From: Bimuria novae-zelandiae CBS 107.79
Taxonomy: Eukaryota; Ascomycota; Dothideomycetes; Pleosporales; Didymosphaeriaceae
Reading direction: 5' to 3'
Assembly (NCBI GenBank): GCA_010015655.1
Contig: ML976699.1
Coordinates: 527,038-591,037, forward strand
Length of the DNA stretch: 64,000 nt
Positions 46,401 to 58,805 of this stretch are shown piece by piece. Every line of letters begins with the position of its first letter. The first letter of the stretch is position 1. The position numbers and the translations under genes were made by a program. Under the pieces are notes generated by a model that ran no database searches, had not been told where the DNA came from, and saw only the letters and a list, made by a program, of their open reading frames with translations.

Positions 46401-49400
46401 GCACCGATCTAGTACTTGGCGATCCGAGGTCCGGTCGCAGCCGGCGAGTTCGTCCGCATAAAAATCAACGTCGCAAGTAGAAGGTAGAAGCTCATCTGTC
46501 CATCCAGGCTCCCAAAAATAAACGCACAGGGACGCTGAAACGGATTGCACGGTTATATTTTCTAGAAGAAGCTCTGGTTCGTGAGAGGTAGCGAGTCATA
46601 GCGAGATAAGTCAGGGCATGGGCGAGTAGAAGCAGCTCGGTAGGGCTGGACCCACGCGCAGAACACTAACGTTGCGAAAAGCGCATTCGCGTCCATCTTC
46701 AAAGATGATTGCAGCCGTGCTTTCAGCTGCTTTGATGGTCGACCAATTTGCTATTGCGCCGTTGCGATAGGGCTGCGAATCTCTGTGAGAAACAGTCCGT
46801 TGGATTGTCTTGGTGGAGTGGACGCGTATCTGTTCCAAAACTAACGTGTGCTGTGGACGCCCTGGCCCTATCGAGTATTAGATTGATGTGCTACTTGAAG
46901 CGTTGTCGATATTGCTCAGTAGGCGCCCAGTCGCAGTCTGCATCAGCTGCGTCATGGTGATGACACGGGTATGGTGCCTCGAATCTGACTTGGTACAACG
47001 CCGAGACAACGAACTACAGGCTCGAGCATTATGAATCAATTGGGTGCTGCAAATAGGTTGAGCAGAAGAAAAGAGAGCCCTTGTATGCTCTAATGACGGT
47101 GAGCATCTTTCGCTGTGGGTTGTTGAGAGGATTGGGCGACTTGATTTGACTTAACAAGTCGTGCTATTTTAGGGCATTTGGTGGCAGCCATGGTGTGCTT
47201 TTTTGGAGTTGCTTTTTGAATCCTACGAACTGATTGTGTGTGTGCGAAGGAAACCAGATTTTGACGTACGTAAGTGAGACATATCTTCCACTTGAAAACC
47301 TGAGTGACCTGTGACAAGTACCTGTACACTATAGTACATCACTCACGAGCACGAGCATCTGGCCTTGCAAGAAAACCATCGTGCCAGTTGGACCATCGAT
47401 CGGGTTCGGAGTTGCGATAGGTTTGTCTTGGGTTTTTTGGTTTCTGGGTCCTCCAAGAGTCCGCGTCAGCCTCGCTGGACGTGCTTGAGAATATATTAAG
47501 TCATAACCGAAACGGGGTATAACCCGTTCTTCAAACGTACTCGATAAGTATGCGCCCAGACGCATGGGATTCTTGCCTGTCATGGATCCTGAAAGGCTAT
47601 TGCAGACGCTCGTCAAAGTCTTAGCAAGTGAGATGTGAGGACCGAGTGCAGCTTTCATGCACAGCGTGCTATCAGTCACATTGGTGAGGTTTGGGTTCCT
47701 AACGACCTTCGACTTGTCACGCGTCCCTATTTGATGGATTGGGAGAGTCTAGGCGTAGGGACAGAAAGGTCGACACGGGACAGAACCCGACAGTTTGGTT
47801 CGAGCATAAAACATCTCCTGAAAATACTTGCCGGCCAATCATGGAGATCTTGGGGGCGGGGAAGGTCAGCGAGTTCGGCCTGATAATTGCGCAGCGAGCC
47901 GTGTTCGTTTTGGGATAGGAGGCCGAGCAGGACGAATCATGCCGCTCCGCCTGACATCATTATGGCCGAAGGGTGAGAAAGGATGTCGCGGGAACTGCAG
48001 ACATCAGCCCATGTCAGAACCCTTTGCCCAAGTGTCCGCGCGAATCATGAGCATCAGCGGGCCACCAAGGAATCTCGGGAAGGCAGGTTATCCATGTGCA
48101 GTGCCGCTGGTAGTGCCTGGGATGGCACGGGTCGTTACCGCGATAAAAGCCGACAGAAAGAGAGGCCTCTGTACACCCAATGAGCGGACAGGCGCAAATT
48201 GACGCTTATGCAGAGGCGTTTACTTGGTGAGCTCGGTTAGAGAACAACGATTTCAAAGCAAGACCAGCGAGATGGCAAGACCGGTGCAGTCAATAGTGGT
48301 GACGATTATTGAGCTGATCGTGTTTGACGCGTTCGGGTTTACCTTTGTTGTTGCTTCTGCAGGACCCATTGCCGACCCCGGACGAGCAACAGACCCATCG
48401 CATACCCAGCCCGCCTATGGGAACTCCGTGTGAGGATGCTGGCGCTTGCGCTCGCTCCCACGTCGCCGCGGCAGCAACCCTCAAGGGCAAGCGGGAAGCA
48501 TGGTCGAGGGGCCCTGAAGGCGATCTTGAGCCTGGTCAGTGAGATGGATCACGGACTGCTTGTTCCAACGTCGTGTGTCCGTACTCAGAGTGAGTTCGGC
48601 CGCCATTGCCGAGTCCAACTCAGCAGCAATGTCTTGCTCTGGCCTAGCGCGGTCAACTCGGTCAGAGCGGATGAAAACAAGCCGAAAGTCGCCAGTTTAC
48701 AGAAAACGGTCGCCCACGTTCGGATTGGGCATGTCGATCGCTACCCAGGCACTTCAACCGGGGCCCTAGTCCCTTTCGACCAAAATGCAAAATCTCCGGC
48801 AATACGCAGATGCATGCGGGCTGATTGACAGAGCTGCACCGCGAGGTACAAAGTGCGAAATGTTAGATGGAGACCCAATCAGGGAAATTGGGCCAGCGTT
48901 TTGGCTGTTTCTAGGGAAGCAGGAAGTGGCGACGAGGGGTCATCCGGGTCTGAGGGCCCCCATCAGTAAATTTTGGCTGGGGTTGAGGGAGGGTGACGGG
49001 ACGAGTCGGGAGCACGGCAGCCACCCAGACAAGGCGATCGCTGACCGTTGCTGGCGTAAACGGCATCCCTGCTTACCGCTCCTTGCCATGTCGCGAAACG
49101 TCAACGTCTTTCCAATATCAAAAGCTTGCAGAGGTTGGCAGCAAGCGCACGCAGGACAGGAGTCAGGAGTAGTGGGCAGATGGAGCAGCGGTGAAGTGTA
49201 AGTTCCGTCCTGGGTTCGAATGGAAAGCGCGTCCCACGCGACTGCCGCTCTCTCGTTGAGGCAGGTACACCGACCGCAGCTGACCTCTCCTCAATGCACG
49301 TCGCCGCTGGTCTTGACTGTGAGTAACGTCCGATGCGCGACGCCGCGGGAACGGCAACGATTTCAGCGGTTCCATGTGCCGTTCCCATCGTGCGCGACCT

Positions 49401-51215
49401 GAGATTTTGCTCAGCCGAGAGCTCTGACTGGGCAAGACGGACGCCTTTGCGCGACCTTCGGGATGCCATTATCGTTGCCATATCCCGAAACCTGTTCTGT
49501 GATCGGCAGTTACCCATCCAGGCGTTTGGCGCAGTGCCATGTGCACGCTGTGGCAGACAGGAACAATGGCATTGTCGCGAGCAGAGGCTGTCAAGGAGGC
49601 GTTAGTTTAGAGTTGATGGACGCTCGGTACCTGGGTTGCTTCCCTTGTCGCTGGACAGGGCAACGCGATGGTCCCAGGGGCTCTCCGCACTCGAGCGCGG
49701 TCGGAACATTACTTAATCATGTACCATGTCTCGATCGCCCAGGGCTGCTAACCAACGAAATCTCGAGCGCAACATGTTTCTGTTGCAAGAACTCTTATTC
49801 TGCGGTAAAGGCATGAACGAGCGCCGAACGCGCGGCCTGTTTCACACAACATTCAAGCAACAAATGTCCACATTCTGCGGCTTGAGACGTCTGCACAGAC
49901 ACCAGGCGGCTGTCGAGGCTGCTGAAGGATGTGCCCGGTCGTGATTCGACGCGTGCGCTCAGACTCAATCTTCGTTTAGACGGCTATTGCGAAGGCTTGC
50001 AATTAGATGGTGTTTACCGACGCGTCAAGTCGCGTCGCATAAGTCCGATTCATCTCATTGTGGGTGGCATTCAGGGATGCATTAAACGTCGACATCTGCC
50101 GACTCGTGTGCACGGCCACTGACTTGATCGCATGAAGATGGACCCCCTGAAGGATCCTCTCCAGGCATGACGACCGCTTTGGGCGGACGCGCCGCCTCAC
50201 GATCTTGACAGCGCCAGACGATCAGCACGCGAAGCTCCAGCCCAGGACACAGCACCGAGCTGCCTTCTCGTGGCGGGTGGGCTAGTCCTGCGAGGAGATG
50301 AGATGCATGCGCCCGTTGGGGCCTAGCGGCGCCACAGCAGAAGAGCTGCTCAATGGACAGTTCGGCGTGAAGTTACTGAAGAGCGCCACGCAATATAAAG
50401 ATAGGCAGACGGGTGGGCCCAGTGCAACAGCAAAACGGTCCACTAGCGCGACTGAGGACTCGAGGGCAGAGTCGATACAACATCGTGGCTGCGCGAGGGA
50501 GAGAGTACATGGCGGACGGAACGCCTGAGAGATGGTCCGCGGATGGGCTGCAGCAGGGGCAATGGAAGCAGAAGGTACGGAGTGCGCAGAGGGCATTCGC
50601 AAGCGAGTATAGGCGTGGTTCAGCAAGCAATAGATCATGTCCGCAATTGTGTATTTATCCGAGCAGGATGGGGATGGATGACGGCGGCCTGCGATGGTGC
50701 CTGGAAATGTGTCCACTTGGGTCGCGGTTGCCTTGTAAAGGCGTTGGAATATTTTACCCTAATCTGCTGCCTGCCACAAAACACACTCTTCCTCAGCAAC
50801 CACGCGGTGGCATTGCGCTCGCAGTACTCTAACACGGACCTGCAGCCGGCGTCCTTTGATACTCGTAATCAGCAAGGCGCGTGGCGATCCCTGATCCCCG
50901 TCGCCGCAGCCGCGGGCTGGGCGTTCGAAAGAAGGTCTTCGTCCGCGTGTGCAGCACCTGCAGGGAGGTGGCTGACTCCGGGGAGGGGCGTTAGCTGTTT
51001 GATGTTTATTTCACGCCAGCTCCACCTCGGCGGCGACGGGCAGCGCCCATTTGCAGTCTCCAACCTGCTCTCTAGCGGCTTCTGCCTCTGCTGCCCCGTG
51101 TGCGCGTGAAATTACACAGGCTACGCTACTGCATCCCGACCGCACCCTCGTCCAAAACGCGCGGGCCTCGCCAACCGGTTCCTCGACACCACTCTGGTAA
51201 TTACTCAGTATAACA
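43475..51215. other. 7.7-kb stretch without recognisable genes
   Basis: Base composition is ordinary (not AT-rich), yet all open frames are short, overlap each other on both strands and match nothing known. I see no transposon ends, tRNA-like folds or splice-linked exons. It lies immediately upstream of the Q/P-rich regulator gene and may hold an extended promoter, a long leader or non-coding RNA. Rejected open frames include 45046-45588, whose coding look comes from a 10-bp tandem repeat. Confidence 0.5.
45171..45209 (+). repeat. 10-bp tandem repeat (GGCCCCATCA)x4
   Basis: Four consecutive copies of GGCCCCATCA, the last one base short, in otherwise non-repetitive sequence. Confidence 0.95.
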
Positions 51216-51369
51216 ATGTCGCAGTCGCATGCGCCGGATGTCAAGCGGAGGTATAAGGAAGAGCCGGCTCCTGGCGCCGCGCAGAGAATGGTAAGTCGCT
51301 CCTGCTTCCCTGTCATCCCTTCCATCGCGTCAAGCCGCACACGTCCTCGCGCAGCAGCATCCCTCCGCC

Positions 51370-51412
<43 letters not shown>

Positions 51413-54400
51413 TACCCGTCGCAGCTTGGGTTTCGCGCCCGTCTGTCCCTCGGTCTCCTCGCGCGAACGTTGCATGCTGCAGCCCACCCTCGCTCGTCAG
51501 AGGACATGGTATGGCCCTCTTCCGCTCCCCGCCAAGCAGCCCTGCTCTCGCTCCCAAAACGCCGCCCCTGCACATGGTCGCACCCACCGAGCCCGGCGCT
51601 GCGATGCTGGCCGCCTCTTATCATCACCCGCGCAGGCGCATCCTTGCAGCGCCATGAGCTCCCCAAGCCCACCGCTGCCCGCCTGCTGTGTTGTCAAGTC
51701 GCCCAAAGTCGCGCGTTGTGCTGCTCATATACGGCTGCTATTTTATATCGTCTAGTCCCCGTTCAGACCCTGCCCTCGCATATCCAAAGCTGCTGCTGCA
51801 CAGCACCCCGCCAAAGACTTGGAGGCGACGCTACCTGACCGCAACTTGCACCCCGCATCCCCGCCCACCACCCCCTCCCCTGCTGCGACTCTCTTGCTTG
51901 CTTCTTCGCGTCTTCTTTTGTACATATTCGCTGGCCACAGCACCGTGCTGACCGCATTCGCTCCAGCATCACCCCCACCCGCAGCAAGGCCTGCCACCAC
52001 CATCCCACCACCCGCATCCTCAACACCACTCGAGGCCTGCCGTGGTTCACCACCAACATCACCAACAACAGCACCACCCGGATTCGCCTCATCAACCGCA
52101 ATCCACGCAGTCTCCGGCCACAGCCCATTATCCGTCGCCGCATCCATCTGCGCAGCAGGTTCCTCCGCCGCATCAGTCGCCCTACGTGCAGCAAATCCAA
52201 GGGCCGCCTGGACCACCGCAGCAGGAAGTACCTTATTATCCTGCGCATCCGAGCCCGTACAGCACGAACAGTGCGCCCAGCAACTACTCTTCATCAGGTA
52301 CGTGATTTTTTGTTGTTGTCGTCGGGTTGCTACACTGCACGCGTCTGGAAAAACATAAGTGGGCGCGTCGCATTCGCTTACGACGCGACGACCAAAATAA
52401 CATCCACCCCACCTTGAAAAAACTTCGCGAGTATTCGATCGAGCAATACTAACTTCGCCTCAGAAACGCCTGAGCTCATGGCGGCAGCGACCATGAACAG
52501 GTCGGGATTCCCGCCAATATCCTACCACACTCCGCAATCAAACTCGCCAGCATCTGTGCAGTCGCCACAGCACGATCAGCATGGACGGCCCATCTACGGA
52601 CAGCCGCCCACCCAGATGCCGCAGTCTATGTATTACACGCCTTATGCGTCCACAGGAGTTCCACAGCAGTCGCCGTACCCCCAACATCCATCTACACAGC
52701 AGCAGCAACAGTCAATGCCCACGAACTCGCTCTTGATGTCCCACCAGCAAGGCCAACAGATGCACCACCCGCACCAGCCTCACCCTCAGACTCCTGGAAT
52801 GACTGGCAGTCCCAAATCGCGGATGTCGCAGACTCCCCTCCAAACGCCCCTCCAGCGACCTCCTTCAGGATTGGGCCCGCCGCAGGCTCCTCCTCAAGCT
52901 CCACCAGTTGGAACCTCAGGCATGCACAACGGAGCTCCTCCAGCGGCAAATGTAAACCCTAACGCCGCTCCTGGTCCTATCCCTGCAACGACTCCCTTGG
53001 TGGTAAGACAGGATCAGAACGGGGTGCAATGGATTGCCTTTGAGTACAGCCGCGACAGGGTCAAGATGGAGTACACCATCCGATGTGATGTTGAGTCGAT
53101 CAACGTCGACGAACTTGCCCAAGATTTCAAGACAGAAAACTGCGTTTATCCGCGGGCATGCTGCAACAAAGAGCAGTACAAGGGTAATCGCCTGCATTAC
53201 GAGACTGAGTGCAACACTGTTGGCTGGGCGCTCGCTCAGCTAAACCCGTGCCTGCGTGGCAAGCGCGGTTTGATCCAGCGAGCCGTCGACAGCTGGCGCA
53301 ACAGCAACCAAGACCCGCGTCTCAGGAGTCGACGCGTGAGGAGGATGGCCAAGATGAATAACCGAAAGGCAGTTGCAGCACCGCATGGCAACCACATGGC
53401 AGGGCCAAATGGGCCAGCTGCGCCTGGTGTTCCCCAATCAGCAGGTATGGCAGCACCACCCCAGCAGCCCAGCATGGGCATGGGTGGACCTCAGATGCAT
53501 CACCATCACGAACACCCGGGAGGACCTCAAGGAGGAAGTAATGACGTTAGCGGTATGTTTCACCAGATGTGATGCCGCGCCTTGCGCATTTGTTGTTGGA
53601 TTTTGAATGATACCATCTGTCATTTCTGCATTGCCGCATGTACATTACACTCCTTGCATGTAATACCCCTTGAGATACCACGCCCGTACGCAAAGCACAC
53701 TACACATTGCTGCTATACCCATGTCTGCTTTTGGTTGGCGCTGGAGGAGCATTGTGCATTTTGATCGTGCGATATTATCATCATTTCTTATGTTCACAGC
53801 TAATCATGGCCCAGAAGCGAACACCCACCACCATCAAGCGCCAAACGGGCAGCAGTCACCAGACGATGTCCGGGAAACTCACAACTTCTACCCGACATAT
53901 CCGCCGAGCGAGGCGGTTGCCAGCTCCAGTGGCCTTCCCCCAATGCACGACCCTATGGGTCACCACACACGTCCATCGCACGGTTCTACGGTTGCTGTGT
54001 CGAAACAGGAGCAAGACGAAGAGGAACGCAAGCTAGCCATGTTCGGTGATCTCCCGGAGACAAAGCGGCGCAAGTTTATCCTGGTTGACGACGCGCAACG
54101 GGGAACACGCGTCCGCGTGCGAGTGACCCTCGACAGCGTCAAGATGGAAGAGATGCCTGACTCTTATCGCAAGATCAATTCGGTATTTCCTCGTAGCTAT
54201 TTCGCCATGCAAATGACGTCACCTCCTGCAAGCCCTCGAGGCAGCAGGGTCTTCAGCGACGAGCCCGACAATGAGAACGACCCGAGCTTCCCATTGGCAG
54301 GCCGGACAACTGTACCAGTCCCGACGCTGGACGGTGAGGCGACTGTACCGAAGCCTCGTTTGACGCGGTCGAAACGGTCGAAGGAGATTACGTTGAACGA

Positions 54401-54675
54401 TCTTGGTTACCGTATGAGCTGGAGCCAAAGCCGTGTCTTCGCGGGTCGGACGCTGTTTCTGCAGAAATCTCGTAAGTGTCCGCATTGACCACATTCAGGA
54501 TGAACACTGACCTCGTTTAGTGGATGCCTATCGCAACAAAATGCGAAGCAGCATGATGGGCCACGGGCAAGATGTTGCTACCGTGGCACCGCACTTTGAG
54601 ACGCGCGTGGGAAAGCGCAGGTGGAACGAGAGGATCGAGCGGAACAAGAAGACAGGGCGCGAGTCCTCGCCTTAA
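51216..54675 (+). CDS. Q/P-rich nuclear regulator of fungal developmental type
   Basis: Five exons fit in one frame: 51216-51290, 51967-52297, 52464-53552, 53800-54471, 54521-54675 (773 residues). Introns are 676, 166, 247 and 49 bp, with CTGAC/CTAAC branch sites. The first half is rich in Gln, Pro and His. Two conserved blocks follow. Block 1 (about residues 312-445) contains GVQWIAFEYSRDRVKMEYTI, the Cys-rich CVYPRACCNKEQYKGNRL and the Arg-rich LRSRRVRRMAKMNNRK. Block 2 (about 560-760) contains RKFILVDDAQRGTRVRVRVT, SYRKINSVFPRSYF, LNDLGYRMSWSQSRVFAGRT and DAYRNKMRSSMM. I recall similar blocks in Q-rich regulators of conidiation or hyphal growth in moulds (Medusa/RfeG-type, tentatively), so nuclear transcriptional regulation is the likely role. 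No classical DNA-binding domain is seen. The basic RKR patches look like nuclear signals. Confidence 0.85.
51372..51410 (+). repeat. (CAG)13 microsatellite in intron 1 of the regulator gene
   Basis: Thirteen perfect CAG triplets inside the 676-bp first intron. The first exon's frame stays open through the repeat if the intron is retained, giving a polyglutamine run. Splicing from 51291 to 51966 removes it. Confidence 0.92.
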
Positions 54676-56092
54676 TAGTGCGGGCGGTCTCGTATACCCT
54701 GGTCTGCACCTGCAACCGCTACCCGCTTTTCTCGTGGAGCTTGCCAGGACCCCTAACCTTCGACCGGGGTACTAACTCCATTGGTCACGGGAAAGATTAC
54801 CTGCAGCAGGCATGCTTATCGTTTCCTCGCCGGTGGTCTTGAGCTCTTGTTTCAGATCCTTGGTATGCTGCGTGCCAGGTTCCTAATTACTGTCTCTACC
54901 TTGACCGATATACCGTCGACATCACGTCACACGCACAGCAACAACCAACACCATGGGCGCGCAACCCATGTAACCGGCATATGATACCCTGTCCTGCAAC
55001 AAGTCCCTTGCAGACATACATTCCTTGGCGGCGATTGTTTCCAGCTCCAAGAAATATATTTCATCCCACATTCTTGTTTCTGTTCTATATCCCCTGTATC
55101 GAGTTAGTCTTTTTTGTGGGCGGCTTAGCAGTACAAAACGAAGGAGGAGGCATGTGTATTGGCAAGCGTGTGCATTTACAGTACGAAAATGGGGCAGGTG
55201 TTTGGTTTATACACTATCGGATGATGGTTACATGAATGGAAGGTTTGCGAATTATCTTGGTGGTGGAGTTTATTCACATTTGGGAGATTGCCGACGGCGT
55301 GGATACGCGCGATATATACAATGAAACTGTATACTGGTACTCTATCCATGAAAATATGTCCTGTGTGGGAGTTGTGCTTCACTCCGGCCCTTCGGGGTTG
55401 GATAGCCACACACTGGGGCTTCCCATGAGCACCTGAAGATATCACACAATCTGCTCAGTCACAAGCCCCCCGTCGTCGCAGTCCAGCTCACTTATCACCC
55501 TCCTGGGAATAGTATACACCTCGCTTAGAGCATCTCGCAGGGTGCAGCCCGTCGCGAGGGGTGCGTGCCTGACGCCTCGGTGCCTGAGACGAAAGCCTGC
55601 CTGACTGATTATTTTTGTCAGTCGCGAAAGATAGCGGTGAACCGTCCAAAGCAGGATGCTTGTGAGAACGGCATTGCATTGGAGGATGCGCGGCAAGGGT
55701 GCTGCGAACGCGCGAAGCGAAAGGCTTCGGCGGAGTACGGAAGGGGAAGATTGCGCGAGACGGGGGGTAGGAGGACGGGATGATTTATTAGAGTACTCTC
55801 TAGTGACGATGTGTCAATGTGTCGCCTAAGAGCAGGCGAGGAGGGATCCGAGGAGGAAAAGAGGCGCTTGTGTGCTTCCGATGGATATACTTTCACACGT
55901 TTCAAGATCTAGCTGTGACGATTACGAGGGAGGTCAACCAACGGATATCGAGCGTTAACGTTTTAAACTTCAATCCCACCAAATCTTGACCATGTTTCTT
56001 TTTTTTTTTTTTAAACATACTTCGCTTTTTGGGGATTTCCTCGTTCTACAGCGTGAGATAAAGCGGGGGTGAGCGGTGTGCGAGAGATTATA
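54676..56092. other. 3' flank of regulator gene up to transposon
   Basis: About 1.4 kb with no recognised gene. A run of about 14 T's sits near 56000-56013. The rest appears to be 3' UTR or intergenic sequence. Confidence 0.45.
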
Positions 56093-57834
56093 CAAAGGGT
56101 AATCTCAATAAAGTCGGTCGTCACGTGCAGCAGGGATTCCTGCAGGGGTAGCAACTTCAAAAGTCGCGCATCTTGATTCCATCTAAATTATAAGCAAATA
56201 CACCCAAATAAGATGTTCTAATTATGCTGTAAAGTTGTTCTGGCCACCTGCGTCCTCGCAGAGCTCTGCAACGCGCATAAAGTAGGTAGGATGAAGCTTT
56301 TCGGCCATATACTGCCTGAGTGTCTCATCACCTTGCCAGACCTCCTTTATGTACTGTTCTGCAGCCTTTTTGGCCTCCTTAGAACTTGATAGGCATTCGT
56401 AACTTGCCAAAAAACCTTCTAGACGCCCAAAACAGCGCTCAATTGGGTGTAAGTCGGGTGAATTAGGAGGCTAAGGGCCAAACTTAATTCCTAGAGCTTT
56501 AATTTCTAGCTGGCAGTACCAGAAACCTAGTAAGTGTAAGCAAACGTTATCTTAAATTAAATAGATAGCTACGCCTAGGTTATTGTCGCGTATAGCGTAG
56601 TAATAAGGGAATAGGTGTTTCTTAAGTATATTCTCTGCGTACTAGATGCCATTTATGCCCTTCCCTCCGTTGTATACAAACTCCTCTATTTTAAAGAACT
56701 TTTTAATAGTAAGAGGTTTCTTAATACCTACGCGGAGAGCTCTACCCTTTTTACTAGTAGCCTTATTAGTAGCTTGGCGTTAACTATTATTATAGGCAAT
56801 ATTACGGTTAATTTCTTATAATTATTACTTTTTATTAGTACTAGCGATAGTCGCGCAAGAGCGTTTAACTTTAAGAGCCTCCTTTACTATATTATTTATA
56901 TAGGAGACGCGTTATATAAGGTCTTTATAGCTTTTATTATTGTCTTAAGCCTAAATAACGTAAGGGCGTTAATAGGAGCAAGTAGTATTAGTTAAAGTAG
57001 TAGTATAAATTATAAGACGAAATTTAAGTAGCGTTATAGGTAGTGCGTAGACGTTACTATCTTATCTAACTAGTCTTAAAATCCTTTGCTTTCCGCCACG
57101 TATATTACTCCCGCTAATAGACTTAGAGGTCTTATTATAGTAGACAAATATAATGCGTGGAAAGTGTAGGTTATATTTAGCCTTAAGCCAGGCATAGTAC
57201 TATAGTCGCTAGTCCTCGTCGTTGCTACTAAGCGCTGGTTTTTTAGGTTGTACTCTATAAGTTATTACGTATAGGTGCTGCTCGTCGTGGTGCTCTCTAG
57301 CAATATTATAGACTATATTCTTACTAAGTGTAATGCTAGCTTCTGCGCAGAGGTCTCTGACAGCGTCATGCACCCAGTAGGTGCCATATACGATGATGTC
57401 ATGCCGTAGTCTTGCGCTCAGCGTAGAGCCATCGCGTACCTTTACAGGTCTGCCAGGAGGAGACTGCTTGACTGTAGGTGTTGCAGCTAGCAATTCCTGC
57501 AGTAAGTCGCCCTTTGCGGCGCCTTTAACGCGTCGAAATGCCTTACCACAGGCGTGGTCAGTTATACCCAAATCAGTGGCGATTTCTGGGAAAGTGAGGT
57601 TGTATTTTGTCCTGAGAACGACGATAGCAGCTAGCTAGGCTTCTAAAAGTAATCGAGAGCTTTTTTTGGCAGGATTTGAAGCCATATTGAGTGAGAAACG
57701 TGAGGTTAAAGTGTAGGTGTTGACGCTCTACAGAGCTCTTAGAGGCTCGGAGGCTCGGAGACTCTGTTCCGCTAGTGACGCGCTAGCTTCTTGGCAAGTC
57801 ACATGACGGCCGACTTTATTGAGATTACCCTTTG
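56093..57834 (-). mobile_element. Tc1/mariner element, RIP-mutated in the middle, transposase relic
   Basis: Ends starting CAAAGGGTAATCTCAATAAA (56093-56127, inverted at 57800-57834) match at 33 of 35 positions and are flanked by TA (56091-56092 and 57835-57836). Reading leftward from ATG 57685, the transposase opens with MASNPAKKSSRLLLEA, an in-frame TAG and then NLTFPEIATDLGITDHACGK, a helix-turn-helix. It is readable to about 57209. The catalytic C-terminus returns at 56450-56222 with PPNSPDLHPIERCFGRLEGF, the final Asp/Glu motif of the family, and a normal stop. Between roughly 56420 and 57200 the sequence is AT-rich with many TA and stops. The element is dead but structurally complete. 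Confidence 0.9.
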
Positions 57835-58805
57835 TAGGTATAGTGCAAGGGATGAAGGATGAGGGTGAGGCGGATGGGAACGTGGTTGGCGCGTGGCAGG
57901 TGGAGTGAGTGGGGACCACATGTTCCATCGTATCCCAGCCGTGGGCGCACGGCTCGCATGCATGCGCACGCTGCCAAGCTGTCACAAACGGGCCCCCGTC
58001 GTATTCTCCACCTAACCACCTAACCGACACAACTACCAATACCGCACTCCTCCACAGATACCTTTCCCATCTACGCTTCTACACTTAAGATTTGGGGTTG
58101 GAAAGCAATGCTAAGGAGGGGCGTGAGGGTGTGAAGGTGGTGTGATGGGGTGTTTTTCGGCACTTGGATGGCGAATTTCGTGAACGGACCGGCGCGGAAC
58201 GGCACGCTCCAGGGGTCGTGCTAGAATACGGAACTAGAGGAGACATGGTAGGGCTGGTTGGGGACGGGGGGCACAGTTCACTATTTCACCCATACGCACA
58301 AGATTTCTTGGATTTCTTTGCAAGTGCTTCGGTGATGATACGGTGTCCATGATACTTTGGCGGCGGGGGTCACGCGTCACTCGCAGCTGTTGGGCGGCCA
58401 TGTGGTGTTTAGTGTTTGAGTAGGTGATGTCGCGGGCGGAGGTGCAGTAGAGATGCCGTTCGCGAGGGTAGTATGTTATGGTGATGGACAGTGGGTAATG
58501 TACCTGGTCCTGGAAGGAAATCCAGGTGTGGTTCTTATTACTGAATAATGTACCTGACAAGGACAGGGCGATTGCGGCGACTGGCATTCCTGGTGGAGGG
58601 AGGTATATGGTCGTGTGATATCTTCACACGGCGCCTTGGAGTGCTGTAGTGTGAAACGCGGCCTGGGGCAGTAATCTGCAGTGGTAATGGAATCTTGGGC
58701 CGAATCCAAGGCAAATGTTTCCAACGAGTCTATTCTACCGCCCATTTCCAAGACGTCAAACGCGGTAGAAAAATCGCAGATCGTGGAGGCGACACCCGCG
58801 GGCGC
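57835..58805. other. Spacer between transposon and the acidic/basic protein gene
   Basis: About 970 bp of non-coding-looking sequence, 3' to the minus-strand gene. No repeats recognised. Confidence 0.45.

Noticed and set aside
49190..49230. GGTTCGAAT, a possible tRNA B-box
   Set aside because: The flanking bases do not form a T-arm and no acceptor or anticodon stems can be built.
51313..51672. Long minus-strand frame with poly-Ala/Leu run opposite the CAG repeat
   Set aside because: It is the shadow of the CAG microsatellite inside the first intron of the regulator gene.
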